Source: Tubulanus polymorphus (Eukaryota > Nemertea > Palaeonemertea > Tubulaniformes > Tubulanidae). From it: DNA of 64,000 bases. The position numbers and the translations under genes are program-made. Every line of letters starts with the position of its first letter. Position 1 is the first letter of the stretch. The notes under the pieces are model-generated. The model did not search any database, was not told the DNA's origin, and saw nothing but the letters and a program-made list of their open reading frames with translations. The stretch covers positions 3,201,855-3,265,854 of the forward strand of contig NC_134030.1 of the NCBI RefSeq assembly GCF_964204645.1, written 5' to 3'. Shown piece by piece: positions 10,924-37,800 of this stretch.

Positions 10924-13204
10924 AGTTATGAAAAATAAATAAACTTTACATAGACATTGTAAAACCGACAACCCAAACAGGACAATTTACTAATATGAAC
11001 ATTGTTCATAAATCCCCATTTATAAAAAGAACTGCTCCTCTTTATTTGATAGCACCTCAGTTCGATAGTTGCTATAAACTTTACTTAACAATTGAAGAGT
11101 TTAAAGAAGAATAATGAACACGTATGTGTCATTTTATTCTTTCATTTTATTTCATGACAAAAGTTTACCTCGCTACAGGTATGTACTCGAGGAATTATCA
11201 TGTAAGTTCCTAGTTAACAAGTGAACTGTATTTTAAAAACAGTTCAACATAAAAGCATTAAAACTAGAGACAAATCCTACAAAGTCATCCTAGAAAGCTT
11301 AGAATTAACTTAACGTTCTAAATTTCATTTTCGTTAACATCATTTTTACTAGAAAACTAGAGTTTTCGCTGCACCTTGTTTTAACTAAAGATTTTCAAAC
11401 ATTATCAGTTCACTCATGTAATACAACGTTATTTCAGGGAAAACATGACAATAATTTTACCATCGATAACTAATCACGTTTATAGCTGTTTAACATTCTT
11501 TCTAAAAAAGAGTAAATTGTATTTCCCAGATATTATCCCTAAAACAATTAACAGTTACAGCAGTGGTAGGGTGTGCTATAGGTAAAAGGACACGTGATCT
11601 TTAATCAGTTATTTGAAGCATTCTATCGAAACAGATATTTGTGTGTTTGATTTAGTTAAGGTTTATGGTTATTTGTTTTTTCTATTACTGAGCCGATAGA
11701 ACGCTTAAAACAACAACAGAAACGATCTCAAGAGGTTGGGAAACACGGAGAAGGTTGTTCTATGAAAGAAGAACCTTTAATAATTAGATTAAGTTAATTA
11801 GAAAAAATTCCTGATGATGAAGGTCTACATTAATTTGTTTAATTGTTTGTTGGTTTTGGTTTATTTTCTTATTACTTGTAATTTTATTTGTTTTTTTTAT
11901 ATTAATTATTTTGTTATGTAGTTTTCATTTATCTTTCTAATTATGTTCTATGTATATTGTACTATTTATTACTATTTACATCATCAGGAATTTTTTTATT
12001 ATGGCCTCACTTTTAAAAGTGCTACAAATTCACTGCTGCACCTAAATAATCTATTGAACACCCCGATTTGAAGTTAAGAGATCATTAGTATGAAAGCCAC
12101 TCAACATAATGATATGAATGACGATGAAAGAAGTTAAAACAGCTATAAACAAAATTAAAACGATCAAAACTATTGCTGGCCATTATTATTTATTCCTTTA
12201 TATCACATTATTCCTAGTATTACCTCTTATACCTCTGTGGATACAATGTACTACGACATACCTAGCTAGGATCACCTACATGGAAGCACAATTCTAAACT
12301 CTATGAAAATCGAGATATTCTACTCATTAGTCAAATCGCTTTAACGGGCCTTAAAATTATGGCATCAAAAAATAAATCAACACTTTGGTATATAAACTTA
12401 TTATTTGTACACAGAACACTGCCTAATATTATATAGTTTCCTTAACTATACGTGATGATATTCAGGGGGCGTAGCCAGTTTGTACTGAAGGCCAGGCCCT
12501 TCACTTTTTGGCCAAGGAATCATATTCAAAACATCTTTATTCAAAACCCATTAACTTGCTGGGTGAGTTTAGGTAGCCAAAGTAATTACGTACCAACTTC
12601 CATTATTGCGTTTAAAAGGTTCAACTGTTTAACTGACTACGCTCTCCCTTTTGAACATTAAGGCTATGCAAATCATTAAATTATTTTCACTCTCAGGAAA
12701 TATAAAATGAATCACTATTTCTAAGATTAATCGAATAAAGACCAATGGACTATTTCATTATTACAAATCATGAAAAGCTATGTTTAACTAAGTATGAAGA
12801 TTATCTGAACTATCCCATTGATTCTATATCTCAGTTTAGGTGTATTTCAACTGACCTACGAGTCGAGACGCTAAAAGCTATCAACACTATGAATTAATGG
12901 AGCGTAGATTTTATGAGACTCCCAGAAGGAACTTTCTGTCATATTACAAAGGACATGACTCATCTGTTTACAAACCGAAAACATTTTGCCTAATCAATAT
13001 ATGAATAGTTCCTTCTCAGGCCCAGAGTCCTAATTAACTAACTTCAATTTTCATTAATCAACATTAAAACTATTTCTTTATTTCCGCCTCTTCAAATAGA
13101 CAGTGAATTTTAAGACGCATTTTGGAACACATGTTACACATCAGACTGGTTTGTAAAAAGGTAATGCTCAAAATAAATCAATACTTTACATATTCTACTG
13201 ACGT
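10924..13204. other. Long AT-rich non-coding stretch
   Basis: Apart from a dispersed repeat near 11180-11400 that echoes 9995-10250, I see no gene, RNA or clear element. The short open frames here show no family resemblance and no splice context. Confidence 0.45.
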
Positions 13205-13373
13205 TGCTGCTCCTGAATAAGTGTTTATAAGATACGCATTGTCTATGCTGCTCCTGAGAAAGTGTTTATAAGACACGCATTGTCTGTGCTGCTCCTGAAT
13301 AAGTGTTTACGCATTGTCTCTACTGCTCCTGAATAAGTGTTTATAAGACACGCATTGTCTGTGCTCCACCTAC
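13205..13373. repeat. 41-bp tandem repeat, about 4 copies
   Basis: The unit is TGCTGCTCCTGAATAAGTGT followed by TTATAAGACACGCATTGTCTG. The third copy has lost about 10 bp. Confidence 0.85.
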
Positions 13374-13419
13374 TGTAGAAGAAATCCATCATTGGGCGAT
13401 AAACCACTGCTGGCTGAAT

Positions 13420-15365
13420 TTCTCATCTGGACTACTAGGCCTATGTAGTTCAATTCAAGTCGGAATCTTCTGTTGGCTGCTTTAATCATTCAATTCTTGA
13501 TGGTTAGTTGATCTTAGTATGAGCTATTTCTTATAGATGTGATTTTATGGCTAAAATGAGTAAAAGAAGATATCCAATTATCATACAATATCTTGCAAAA
13601 TACACAAATCTTCATATAGCATTAATTATAATAAATTTCCATGTAAATCAACTTACCTTTTAAGATAACTGGGTTTAGTATCGGCTAGGAGTTCTCAGTT
13701 GGTGTATGAGTTCAATTTGAGTTGGACTCGTTCTGTTGACTGTTCTAATCGATAGATTCTAGTTAGTTAGTTGATCTTAGTGTGAGCTTTTATCTTATAG
13801 ATGTGATTTTTTGGCTGAAACGAGTGAAAAACAAATATCCGGTAATCACACAATTCTTTATTAATCATAATACTTTCGATGTCAATCAGCCTACCTTTCA
13901 ATGCTGAGTTTAGTATCGGCTAGGATTGTCTAAGTTGGTTCATGAGTTAAATTTGTTGAGGTAGTTGATGATTTCAATTCAAGTTGGAATCGTCTGTTCG
14001 CTATTCTAATCATACATTTTTGACTAGTTAATCTCAGGCTGAGATTTTTTTTATAGATGTGATTTTTTAGCTGAAACGAGTAAAAAAAGAAAATATCCTG
14101 TATTCACACAACTCTTTATATAGCATTGACCGTAATAATTTCCATGTAAATCAACCTACCTTTCAAGATTGCTGAGTTCATTAACGGCTAGAATTGATGA
14201 GTTCAATTCAAGTTGTGTTGGCGGTTCTGATCAGTAGATTTTGACTAGTTAATCTTAGGCTGAACATTTCCTTTTAGATGTGATTTAGCTAAAATGATTA
14301 ATAGAGAATATTCACACAATTCTTTATATAGCATTGATCATAATAATTTCAATGTAAATCAAGTTACCTTTAACGATTGCTATGTTCAGTATCGGCTCAG
14401 ATCGTCTCTTTGTCATTGGTTGGTGAATGCAATGCTATGGTGTTTTTGGGGGCTGTCGTCAGATCATTTCAGTCTCAGTGGCAGCTGAATCTGACGGTAG
14501 GTTAAGATGCCGGATATATATCAGATCAGTAATGTGGACCGGTGCGTAGATTTTGATAATTAAATGCCTCTTATTTGCACTGTTTTCTTATCGGCAGATT
14601 TTAAACAAGTTGTTGATCTCAAACGTGGCAGTTTCATATAGATAGGATTAAGCTGTAATGAGAGAACAAAGATATCCTGTAAATACAAATATTTCATTCA
14701 GAATTAATTCAAACTAGTAGAAAGCCCGTGGAAACCACGGGGATTTTTAAACGTAGAACTTTCCAACTTATTATTCATTGCAAGTGAATTGAGTAGGAGC
14801 ATTTTAAAGTGGCCTATTATGTGGTGTGATCACCCGTGCCCATAGAGAACATGCGGAATCTCGGGACCGACTTGACCTGTGCCCGAGGATACTGGGACCC
14901 TTAATCACATACTGAAAATTTCTTCCGCCCCTGGGAGGCCCAAGGTAACAGAACAATAGATAAAAATAAATATGTAAAGTACCGATATTTGAACACGCCC
15001 TATATAAGATTATATGAGATAATTTCATGTATATCAAGTTACCTTCTATGATTGCTGGGTTCATTATCGGTATCTCGTAAGTTGGTCGGTTGTTGAATTG
15101 GATTCAAATTGGCCTTTCCTGTGCGCTGTTCTCCAATCGGCAGATTTTAAACGAGTTGTTGATCTAAAGCGCGGCAGTTTCATATAGGATTGACGGTAGC
15201 TGAAATGAGAAAACAAAGATATCCTGTAAATACAAATATTTCATCCAGAATTAATCGTAATAATTTCATGTATATCAAGTTACCTTTTACGATTGCTGGG
15301 TTCCATTATAGGCGTGGATCTCCTAAGTTGGTTGGTTGTTTAAGTTTTATTTGAATCGGCCCCGT
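13420..15365. repeat. ~200-270-bp tandem repeat array, six diverged copies
   Basis: Each copy carries a phrase like GATTGCTGGGTTCATTATCGGC preceded by AATCAAGTTACCTTT, at about 13668, 13898, 14165, 14370, 15048 and 15290. A longer gap between the fourth and fifth copies includes an unrelated insertion around 14715-15000. No conserved reading frame runs through the copies. Confidence 0.7.
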
Positions 15366-16199
15366 CGAGATTTTGCCAATAACTATATCACAAGGTTGAA
15401 GATAATTTTACAATATTTGGTCTTCTTCATGTAAATTAGTCCGAAAAATTACAAGGTTGAATAATTTTGTCTAATTTATACAATTCTTTGGTCTTTTTTT
15501 CATGTAGTCCGAAAGTTTACAAGGTAAAAGAGAATTTTGTCTAAGTTTTTAAATCGGAAATCGAAGTACAGATATAGTTGTGTGATCGGCGATCGAGCTT
15601 ACAGAATCTTCTTAATTGGAAATTCGGCGGTGCCTCGACGTCGGGTTGACGGAGTTTGAGCAGACCTGGAAATAGAAAAATCAGAGACGACAGAAGTATG
15701 ATGATTATTGGGGGGTTAAAGGAGAGAGGACTCAGGGGGAGGCCTTAGGAGATCTTAAACACTCCAGTGTTTGGTGTAGACAGTTACTAACTACAAACCC
15801 ATTACACCTGCTGAGAGTGAAACGGTTTGATTTTGAATTTCGAAATCGAAGTACAGCTATAGTTGTGTGATCGGTGATCAAATTTACAGAATTTGTTGGA
15901 AAAATCGAAGTACACAATTGGAAATTTTGGAACCAATGACGTCATTTGCTGTTAGATATTGGATGGAGATGCCGAACTTCACTGGCACCCCCAATTTCCC
16001 TAGCAGCTATCCGTCAGGCCACGGATGATAACCCAAGAATAATAAATCAACTTAGCTTTATGTGGCGTCTTCACGGGCTGTCGTCAGATCCCAGCGGCGG
16101 TTGAATCTCTGGAATCTCTTCTTCATCGTCTTCCTGGCTTCTTCGTCATCGCCTTCTTATGGGTAACCTGAAATGAGAGAAAAGAGGGAACGGAGATAA
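15366..16199. repeat. Non-coding with a duplicated ~60-bp segment
   Basis: The stretches at about 15550-15610 and 15835-15900 are near copies (AAATCGAAGTACAG.TATAGTTG...GATCGG.GATC). No gene is supported. Confidence 0.5.
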
Positions 16200-16870
16200 A
16201 AACCTGGTATGGAACAAAACTAATGTCCGAAAGCTTTTCAGCTCTCCTTCGCCGGTCACGTGCCGAGAACGACAGCTGACGAGTCAGCCAGGAAACACTC
16301 GTCCCTACGTGCCTTCGCGCGGGGAACGCAAACCAGGGCGCCAACACCTCACATTCATCACCTACCTACAGGATGTGCCGGGCGGTATCAATAACTGACA
16401 AATCTGCCAGTTACTAAAGACAAAAGAGAGTAGCGCTAACTGAGTCAAACTAGAGTTAACTAGTTGCCGATCGAGAACAAATAGAAGTGCCCGGAAAACC
16501 AAAGGTCAACAATAGCCAGAACTAGAGTTAACTAGTTGCCGGACGGAACAACTCAGAAGAGAAGTTCTGCCGGAAAACCAAAGCGACCAATGGCCAGAAC
16601 TAGTGTTAACTAGTTGCCGGAACACAACTACAGTCCTGCCGGAAGGGTGACCAGTATCACACCACTCAATCTTTTACCCCTAGTAATCTGATAGATTCGA
16701 CAGTCATTGACGTCACTCAGTACACACTGTAGGCAGATAATGATGTGAGGCATTGTCGTCCTAGTTTGCATTCCCTGTGTGAGGGCACGTAGGGACATCA
16801 TTTCCTGGCCGACTCTTACCGGCGAAGGAGAGCCGACGCTTTCGGATATTAGTTTTGTTCCATAAGATAT
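16200..16870. repeat. Large inverted repeat with internal direct repeats
   Basis: A left arm at about 16203-16330 (GGAACAAAACTAATGTCCGAAAGC, then CTCTCCTTCGCCGGT, later CCCTACGTGCC) recurs in reverse complement at about 16765-16870. Between the arms, TTAACTAGTTGCCGG recurs at roughly 70-80-bp spacing (near 16452, 16523 and 16602). It is probably a foldback transposon relic. Confidence 0.65.
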
Positions 16871-17867
16871 TAAAAATCGAGAGAGAAATCGGCCCTGAAA
16901 TATAGAACGGATTAATTGCTGAAAAATAGAACGAGTTAATCGCTGAAAAATAGAACGGATTAATTAACACAGAACAGTACAGGACAGTACGGAGACGAAC
17001 AGTAACACATAAAACATAAAGACGTCGTTCCTCAGGAAGCAGGAACAGGAGCGCAGCGAAGATCGCCAGGATCATGATCGCCAGGAGAATCCACGGAAGC
17101 ATGTCTGCACAGTGTGAGAGAGCGGAGGTGAATGAATGAATGGTTTCCTATGCTTAATACATACTGTGGTCAACCGGTGACGTATTCAATAGGGCGTGTG
17201 AATATACCGCAATTGTGTCTCTTTGACTCTATTGTTGAATGGGTTTACATTGAGCGAGAGCTAATAATAGGGCCGACGAGTAGAACACGCGCCAGTAGCC
17301 AGCTGAACAATATCGTAGAACTTTAATAAAGACCACTGGAGATAAATTACTTGATTCTCCTCAACAACTCCTCTCCGAATTTAGCGCCGCCTGTTTTTAG
17401 GCGTTTTTTGTGGCCGATAGATCATAGAACTATAACGTTTATAGTTCTATGGATAGATCGAGGGTAGATGAGCAGGCAGTGATAGGTCATCGCGCATAGT
17501 GAATTATATGGAAGACCTGGAGGGACATGCCAGTTGCTAGTTGCTAGTTGCCAATTGCTAGTTGCCAAATACCATTAGATAATTGTTCTCCGCCCGCTAG
17601 CGCCACCTCGGTATATACCTTTTGTTATTCATTGCCGCGAAATTGCATGATCAAAATTATGATCATGAACCCTATAAAACCAAAGTTGGCATAATACATC
17701 GATAAAATGCAAAAATATCTCATTCAATCAGAATCATATTTGATGTACTTGATGTATTTGATGATATTAATTATTTTAAAACCAATCTTAAAACATTTCT
17801 TTTTACTCAGTATTATGATAACTAATGTTTTATTAAAACAATATTATTATCTTATCTTAAGGTATTC
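16871..17867. other. Non-coding, no gene recognised
   Basis: It contains short direct repeats (CTGAAAAATAGAACG three times near 16915-16960, and a TTGCTAGTTGCCA run near 17532). A hydrophobic minus-strand frame at 16761-17102 runs into the inverted repeat and is not supported as a gene. Confidence 0.4.
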
Positions 17868-17940
17868 AATATTGTAAACCGCCTTGAAACGCAGTGGCGG
17901 TATACATGTATAAATAAGATTATTATTATTTTGTTATTAT
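17868..17940 (+). mobile_element. Retroelement 3'-tail-like sequence with ATT microsatellite
   Basis: ATTGTAAACCGCCTTGAAACGCAGTGGCGG and TATACATGTATAAATAA lead into an (ATT)n tract. A short GC-rich hairpin (CCGCC / GGCGG) followed by an A/T simple repeat is typical of LINE 3' ends. No reverse transcriptase is present. Confidence 0.35.
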
Positions 17941-18142
17941 TTATGATGCTGAATACAAGAGGGGTGTCCTGGGTTCGAACACAGTACCGGTAATGACTGA
18001 CTGATTCAGAATGATCCTGATGCAGAATAGAGGATGTATAGGGGTGTTCCGGGTTTAAACCCAGTAATTACTGACACTGAGTGGTCCTGATGCTGAAAAG
18101 AGGATGTACAGGGGTGTCCCGGGTTCGAACCCAGTCATTACC
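17941..18142 (+). repeat. tRNA-like satellite, second cluster
   Basis: About three units of the same ~76-bp repeat as 7497-8775, with GGGTTCGAACCCAGT and GATGCAGAATAGAGGATGTA. No complete tRNA gene can be folded from any unit. Confidence 0.7.
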
Positions 18143-19437
18143 CATTAGTTACATTTTACAAAATTAATTCTCCAAATCTAGAACAGCCCAGCAAGAGTGA
18201 CGAATACCTTTCTCTAAAAGTCAAAAAACAATAAAACAACATCTAAATGAAGAAAATATATAGCCTACAATGTTTATTTTCATCACTGAAAACAGTTCAA
18301 TTTCAACAAACATTTGGTAAAAATTTATAAAACTACATCATATTTGCAAATCGAACTATTAGTATTTCATTTTTATGCGGGAAGGGAACCCAGACGGTCC
18401 TGGTCAGTATCTGTAAGCCATCAGTCAGTGTCTACGTAAAACAATACAATACACTGGGTCCAGTTCCACAGTTATGAGTTAAGACTTAACTCTGAGTTAA
18501 CTAATTGGAAATGAACTAACTTTAACTCAGAGTTAACTCTAACTCACGACTGTGGAACCGGGTCCATATGATTAAAATATGCTTTAGAAAAGTCTTCAGA
18601 TTACTCGTTCAGATAAACAACACACCAGAAATATTCAGTTAAGTCAAGATGCATTACAGAATTTTCCAGAACATTCCAGACGACTTCTGATCTAAGAGGA
18701 GGCGTAGAGGTAGGCAGAAACATGGAAGATTTAATTCCATAAATTTTCTGCAGAGCTCCGATTTAGGAAAGGGTGGCTGTTTATATTGAACGATAGGATC
18801 GCGTTGTTCTGTTGTATATTTCCGAAAAGTTTGCCCAAACAATGACACCTCTGTACATACGACTGTAATGAACTTGATCGAAAGCTCGACGTCAGTAACT
18901 AATATTTTGTCTATTCTGGTACGTGTACTTCTCGTGGGATTTTTCATCATTTGATCCTCTCTCTCTTTCTGCATTCAAGAACAACGAATAAAACAGATTG
19001 ATTTGTATAGATTGCATTTTTTCTATTTTATTATCATACAATATAATAGTATATTATAAATTAAATACATCGAGCGAAAAACAAAGAATGACAAACTTCT
19101 CCAATTCCCATCAACATTTCAGATTCATTCACATTAATCCAAGAGAAATGAAAAACTCATCTTATACCAAATTACACAGTGTATCATCACTTCAACGCAT
19201 TATTTGTAATGGCAGATACAATTAACAGCTAATAATGAACTCGCATCAGCACAAGAAGTCATTAGTATAACTAACACCTTACAGACATCAATAGTCAGAA
19301 CAAGTGAGGCGTATAGTAGTATATACATAGTATAGTCTATTCATGTTTTCACTCTATCGGATAATATTTCACAAACTGAACGTCCAGTGAAGTTTTCTTC
19401 ACAGATATTTTTCAATATTCCAGCTGAATCAATAAAC
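18143..19437. repeat. Intergenic, COPA 3' side; contains a palindromic repeat
   Basis: Most of this should be intergenic sequence plus COPA 3' UTR. At 18455-18566 lies a palindrome whose ends are GGGTCCAGTTCCACAGT and its complement ACTGTGGAACCGGGTCC, with GAGTTAA / TTAACTC inside. It belongs to the CAGTTCCACAGT repeat family also seen at 28716-28832. No coding exon is supported. Confidence 0.6.
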
Positions 19438-19654
19438 AGTGAGTTTAAACACGAGTGAACAGTTTGGACACGAGTCAACATTTTGAACACGAGTGAACAG
19501 TTTGAACACGAGTGAACAGTTTGAACACGAGTGAACAGTTTGAACACGAGCGATCAGTTTGAACACCAGCGAACAGTTTGAACACGAGCGAACAGTTTGA
19601 ACACCGGTGAACAGTTTGAACACGAGCGAACAGTTTGAACACCGGTGAACAGTA
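19438..19654. repeat. 19-bp minisatellite abutting the COPA stop codon
   Basis: About eleven copies of GAACACGAGTGAACAGTTT, with variants CGAGCGAACAG and CCGGTGAACAG. The array ends directly at the COPA stop (19655-19657), so it forms the first part of the COPA 3' UTR. Confidence 0.85.
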
Positions 19655-34321
<14,667 letters not shown>

Positions 34322-34870
34322 TTTAACGATTAAAACTAATTAGTGAAGCAGTAATTAGTATAAAACCGGTGTATTTTGCTATCAACTAGAATCCGACGTG
34401 GATTGACTTCCGCATTCACACGTCACTCCAGTAGTAGACTGGTTGCCTGTCCAACTCTGCGCCCGGTAACCAGTCTACACGGTCGACTAGCCGCGCCGAA
34501 TTTCGGTTAAGAATTTGTGACTCAGAGAACTGATACAGGTCTCAAGGTCGCCGAGCGAATTGCGAATCTGTCATTTTTCGATGGACGAATTTTCCCGAAA
34601 AACTGTCATTTCTGTTTAATATCAGTACGTCTCATCGATATGAACTCATAGAAAATGAAGCCGTGAAACCTATAGATTTATTCCAGTTAAAAATATGTCG
34701 ATTGAATGCTACAAATTGTTGACTGGTGATTAGTTTTCACGGGAAGAAGATGCAGAAATAGCGAATACTGAAGGAAGTGAAGAATACAGCGTTGAATAGG
34801 CCCCTACTGGAATGATCGTTGTCATATGTTTACTATGATGATTAATTCATAATCTCCTCCTCTCTGGACA
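34322..34870. promoter_or_regulatory. Divergent promoter region between COPA and the leishmanolysin-like gene
   Basis: The start codons of the two genes are 549 bp apart and point away from each other. The region is less AT-rich than the introns and contains CG-bearing stretches (34430-34500). A palindrome, TAGACTGGTT / AACCAGTCTA, lies near 34435-34475. No TATA box is evident for either gene. A shared or overlapping promoter is inferred from geometry alone. Confidence 0.45.
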
Positions 34871-37800
34871 ATGACTGACCTATATTTGATGCTTTATCTC
34901 CTCCTGCTACTAGCGGTTTCTACGAAGTGTCACTCTTGCAGGCACCAGGTCCCTAAACCTGATGAGGTAGGAATGATAGAACCCATATTATTCTTGTCGA
35001 AGACGTGTATCCTAATGAAAGCCGGATGGAGAGTACTAAACTAACTTAGACTCATCCCACATGCAGACTCCACACCACACACCAGACAACGCAACCATAC
35101 ACCGGGTTATTCCGAGTGTAAATGAGTTATTTATTTTCGATAAAATTTGAACTTATTTTAAGCTTTCAAATACAAATATCGGTCACCAATAAAGGCGAAT
35201 TTATCTTGTCAAATCAGATTTAATTTTCCATATAATAATTTGCTAGTCACGTGTAATCTAATCAAATAAGATTTTCACAACAGGATGAATTTGACGACTT
35301 GTTCAAAACGGCTGACAAGAAAATACTGCCCAGGTTTTTGAAATATTATTTCCTATGAATGAGTTTCAGTTTCACTCAAGTTTTGACCATCTTATATCAA
35401 TTTTTTGAAAAAAAAATTTGAGTCCACCATCTTGGTACCGATGTATATCTTACTGTCACTGTGAAATGTTTCAGGTTGTTCACGGAGTTGACTTGGAAGC
35501 ACATCACGTGATTCGCAAACGAAGTATTTCTCAAAATCTGCGCATTCGAATAATATTTGATTGTAGTCTCAATGATCTTGACAAACAGAAGAAAGTTTTC
35601 ATCGAGGTTTGTTTTACACATTGAGCAATTCCAGCTGCTCCGCGGTTTAAATCAATTCATTTTCAAATCTTTATAACCTTAGCGTGGAACAGGGTCCCAA
35701 TATTGATAAGCATTGCGAAATTTGAATCAACAGAATCTTTTTACATATATTTGATTATTTAGGATGTTGTTCTCCCAAAAGCTGTCGAATATTGGCAGAA
35801 AACTCTAAAAGTTCGCAAAACTTCTAGAAATATCCGATTATTGAGGTGAGTCAAATCTATTTAAACCTCACGGCTTGACTGTGCAACTGACCCCAGAAGC
35901 TTATCCGTGAAAAGTGCTCTTTAAATCAATATCTTGGGGAATTATTCATAGTTTAACTTGTTTCTAACGTGTAGTTTTCTATACTATTTTTAGACAATGC
36001 AGTTCAAAATACATACAGTATAAACCTGGAGACCCGTATCATTATTGTGTTGGTGGTTGTAAGAATGTGACTATGTGTGGAGATGTTCAGGTACCGGAGG
36101 AACATCTTGATGTAAGTAACACTTGGCCTCAACTGAATTCAACAACCTTTTTGACTCTAGTGAATTTGAAAATAGTTTCTGAATATCCTAGATATCAAAC
36201 CGCACGGGGTACCCCAATTTACTCAAGCCCATGTTGTCCTGGACCCCTATACGCAATATATCTCATTGAATGATTTGAAGTTTCTTTCCTCTCAACCCGC
36301 TGAGCACCACTCAAGGTATCATTTAGTTTTGCCCAAACCTGCTGGTCCTGTCATCTTCTGGTTCTTAACAATTTCAAACCAAGAAGTAGAAACAATGAAA
36401 TTTTTTGGCTTGTTTTGAAGATAACATTGAAATTTTCAAATATTTTTGTGAAATATCACTGTTCAAAACATGTCTGATTTTGGCTCAGTGCTTCCAAAGG
36501 GTTCCAAAGGGAAAAATTGTCTAACTCCTGAAAGATTTTTGCATTATTCTTTTGTGAGCTCATTTTGGATGATATTGACACTACATTGAGACAATTCCAA
36601 GTCATATTTCTATAGAAATAGGACCCTTCTTACTTGACTAATAAATTTTTTGTAGAAATCTGAATTTCAGTTCGGGGAATTTGAGATCTGGATCAGGGAA
36701 ACATGAGGAAATTTGGGATAGAAATAACTGCAGGAACCCTGTGTTTGATACAGAAAAAAATTCACAAAGAAATCAATTTCATACAGTATTGTAGGATGTG
36801 TCCGAAAGGTTTGTCGTGTAGAATTGATGAAACCGATAGTTACCGAGGTTCCGGTATAGAGGGCGCTGATTTCGTATTATACGTGTCGACTAAGAAAACA
36901 GAAAGATGCGGCTACGGCACGACGGTCGCGTATGCTGCATACTGTCAGCTAGAGGGCGCTTTCGATCGGTAAATCTATTGTTTTCTTACTACGTGAAATC
37001 TAACTAAACTGTTTGACTATAAACTGTAATGATGATTGTGAGGATTATTTTTCAGACCAGTAGCTGGTTATGTTAATATTTGCCCGAGTTCGATATCTCT
37101 CGAGAGACATGACGTTACGCAGGTCATTTCAACGATTAAACATGAGATTCTACACGCCCTGGTAATTGTATTTCATTGTGTTTGACTAGATTCATAAGGC
37201 TAAAACATGATACCTTGTTTCTCCTAATCGGCCAGGTCATTTTGTAAACCGCAATTAAAATTCCTAATCAGTTTATTTCTATGGTTGCCGACTTATGGTT
37301 ATATAGATCATGATTTTAAGAAAAGTAATGTACAGGGTAGATAGGCGGACTGTTATTAGATGATAACTGCATGACAACTGATTCATATATTATAAACTGT
37401 GTTATGATTAAGTTATTTTCTATTTCGAAGGGATTTTCTGCAGGATTGTATGCGTTTTATCGCGACAAGGAAGGTGAACCTTTGACCCCTCGTTTATCAT
37501 CTACTGGAAAACCAGCTTTTAACAAAACGTAAGTCATAACTAAAAAGAAACATGTGAACAGAGGTGGATTTAAGGGTACAGACCTGCCTTCTCACTGAGA
37601 TAGCTCTTTACATCAAGACAGAGATAATTAAAACCTATAAATTTGACATATCAGAAACAAAATCTTTTTAAGATGTATTTCTTGAAAAACCGGCTTGTGG
37701 TAGAGTGACTGCAGCTTTTTCCGACATTCTTTCTGAAACCCTGTCTTTCAATTTTCACAAACCTGCAGTCGATTTCAGCTGGTTTTATAGACCAGTGTTA

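Noticed and set aside
10360..10942. Overlapping short frames (MSTYRDISHQVDM and similar)
   Set aside because: They are products of the ATGTCGAC-rich arms of the foldback element.
16250..16300. Possible hammerhead ribozyme (CTGACGAGTCAGCCAGGAAA)
   Set aside because: The segment between CTGACGA and GAAA cannot form stem II, and the inverted copy near 16790 does not keep the core.
16761..17102. Minus-strand 113-codon frame with a hydrophobic N-terminus (MLPWILLAIMILAIF)
   Set aside because: It runs through direct repeats and into the arm of a large inverted repeat, has no splice or promoter context, and resembles no family I know.
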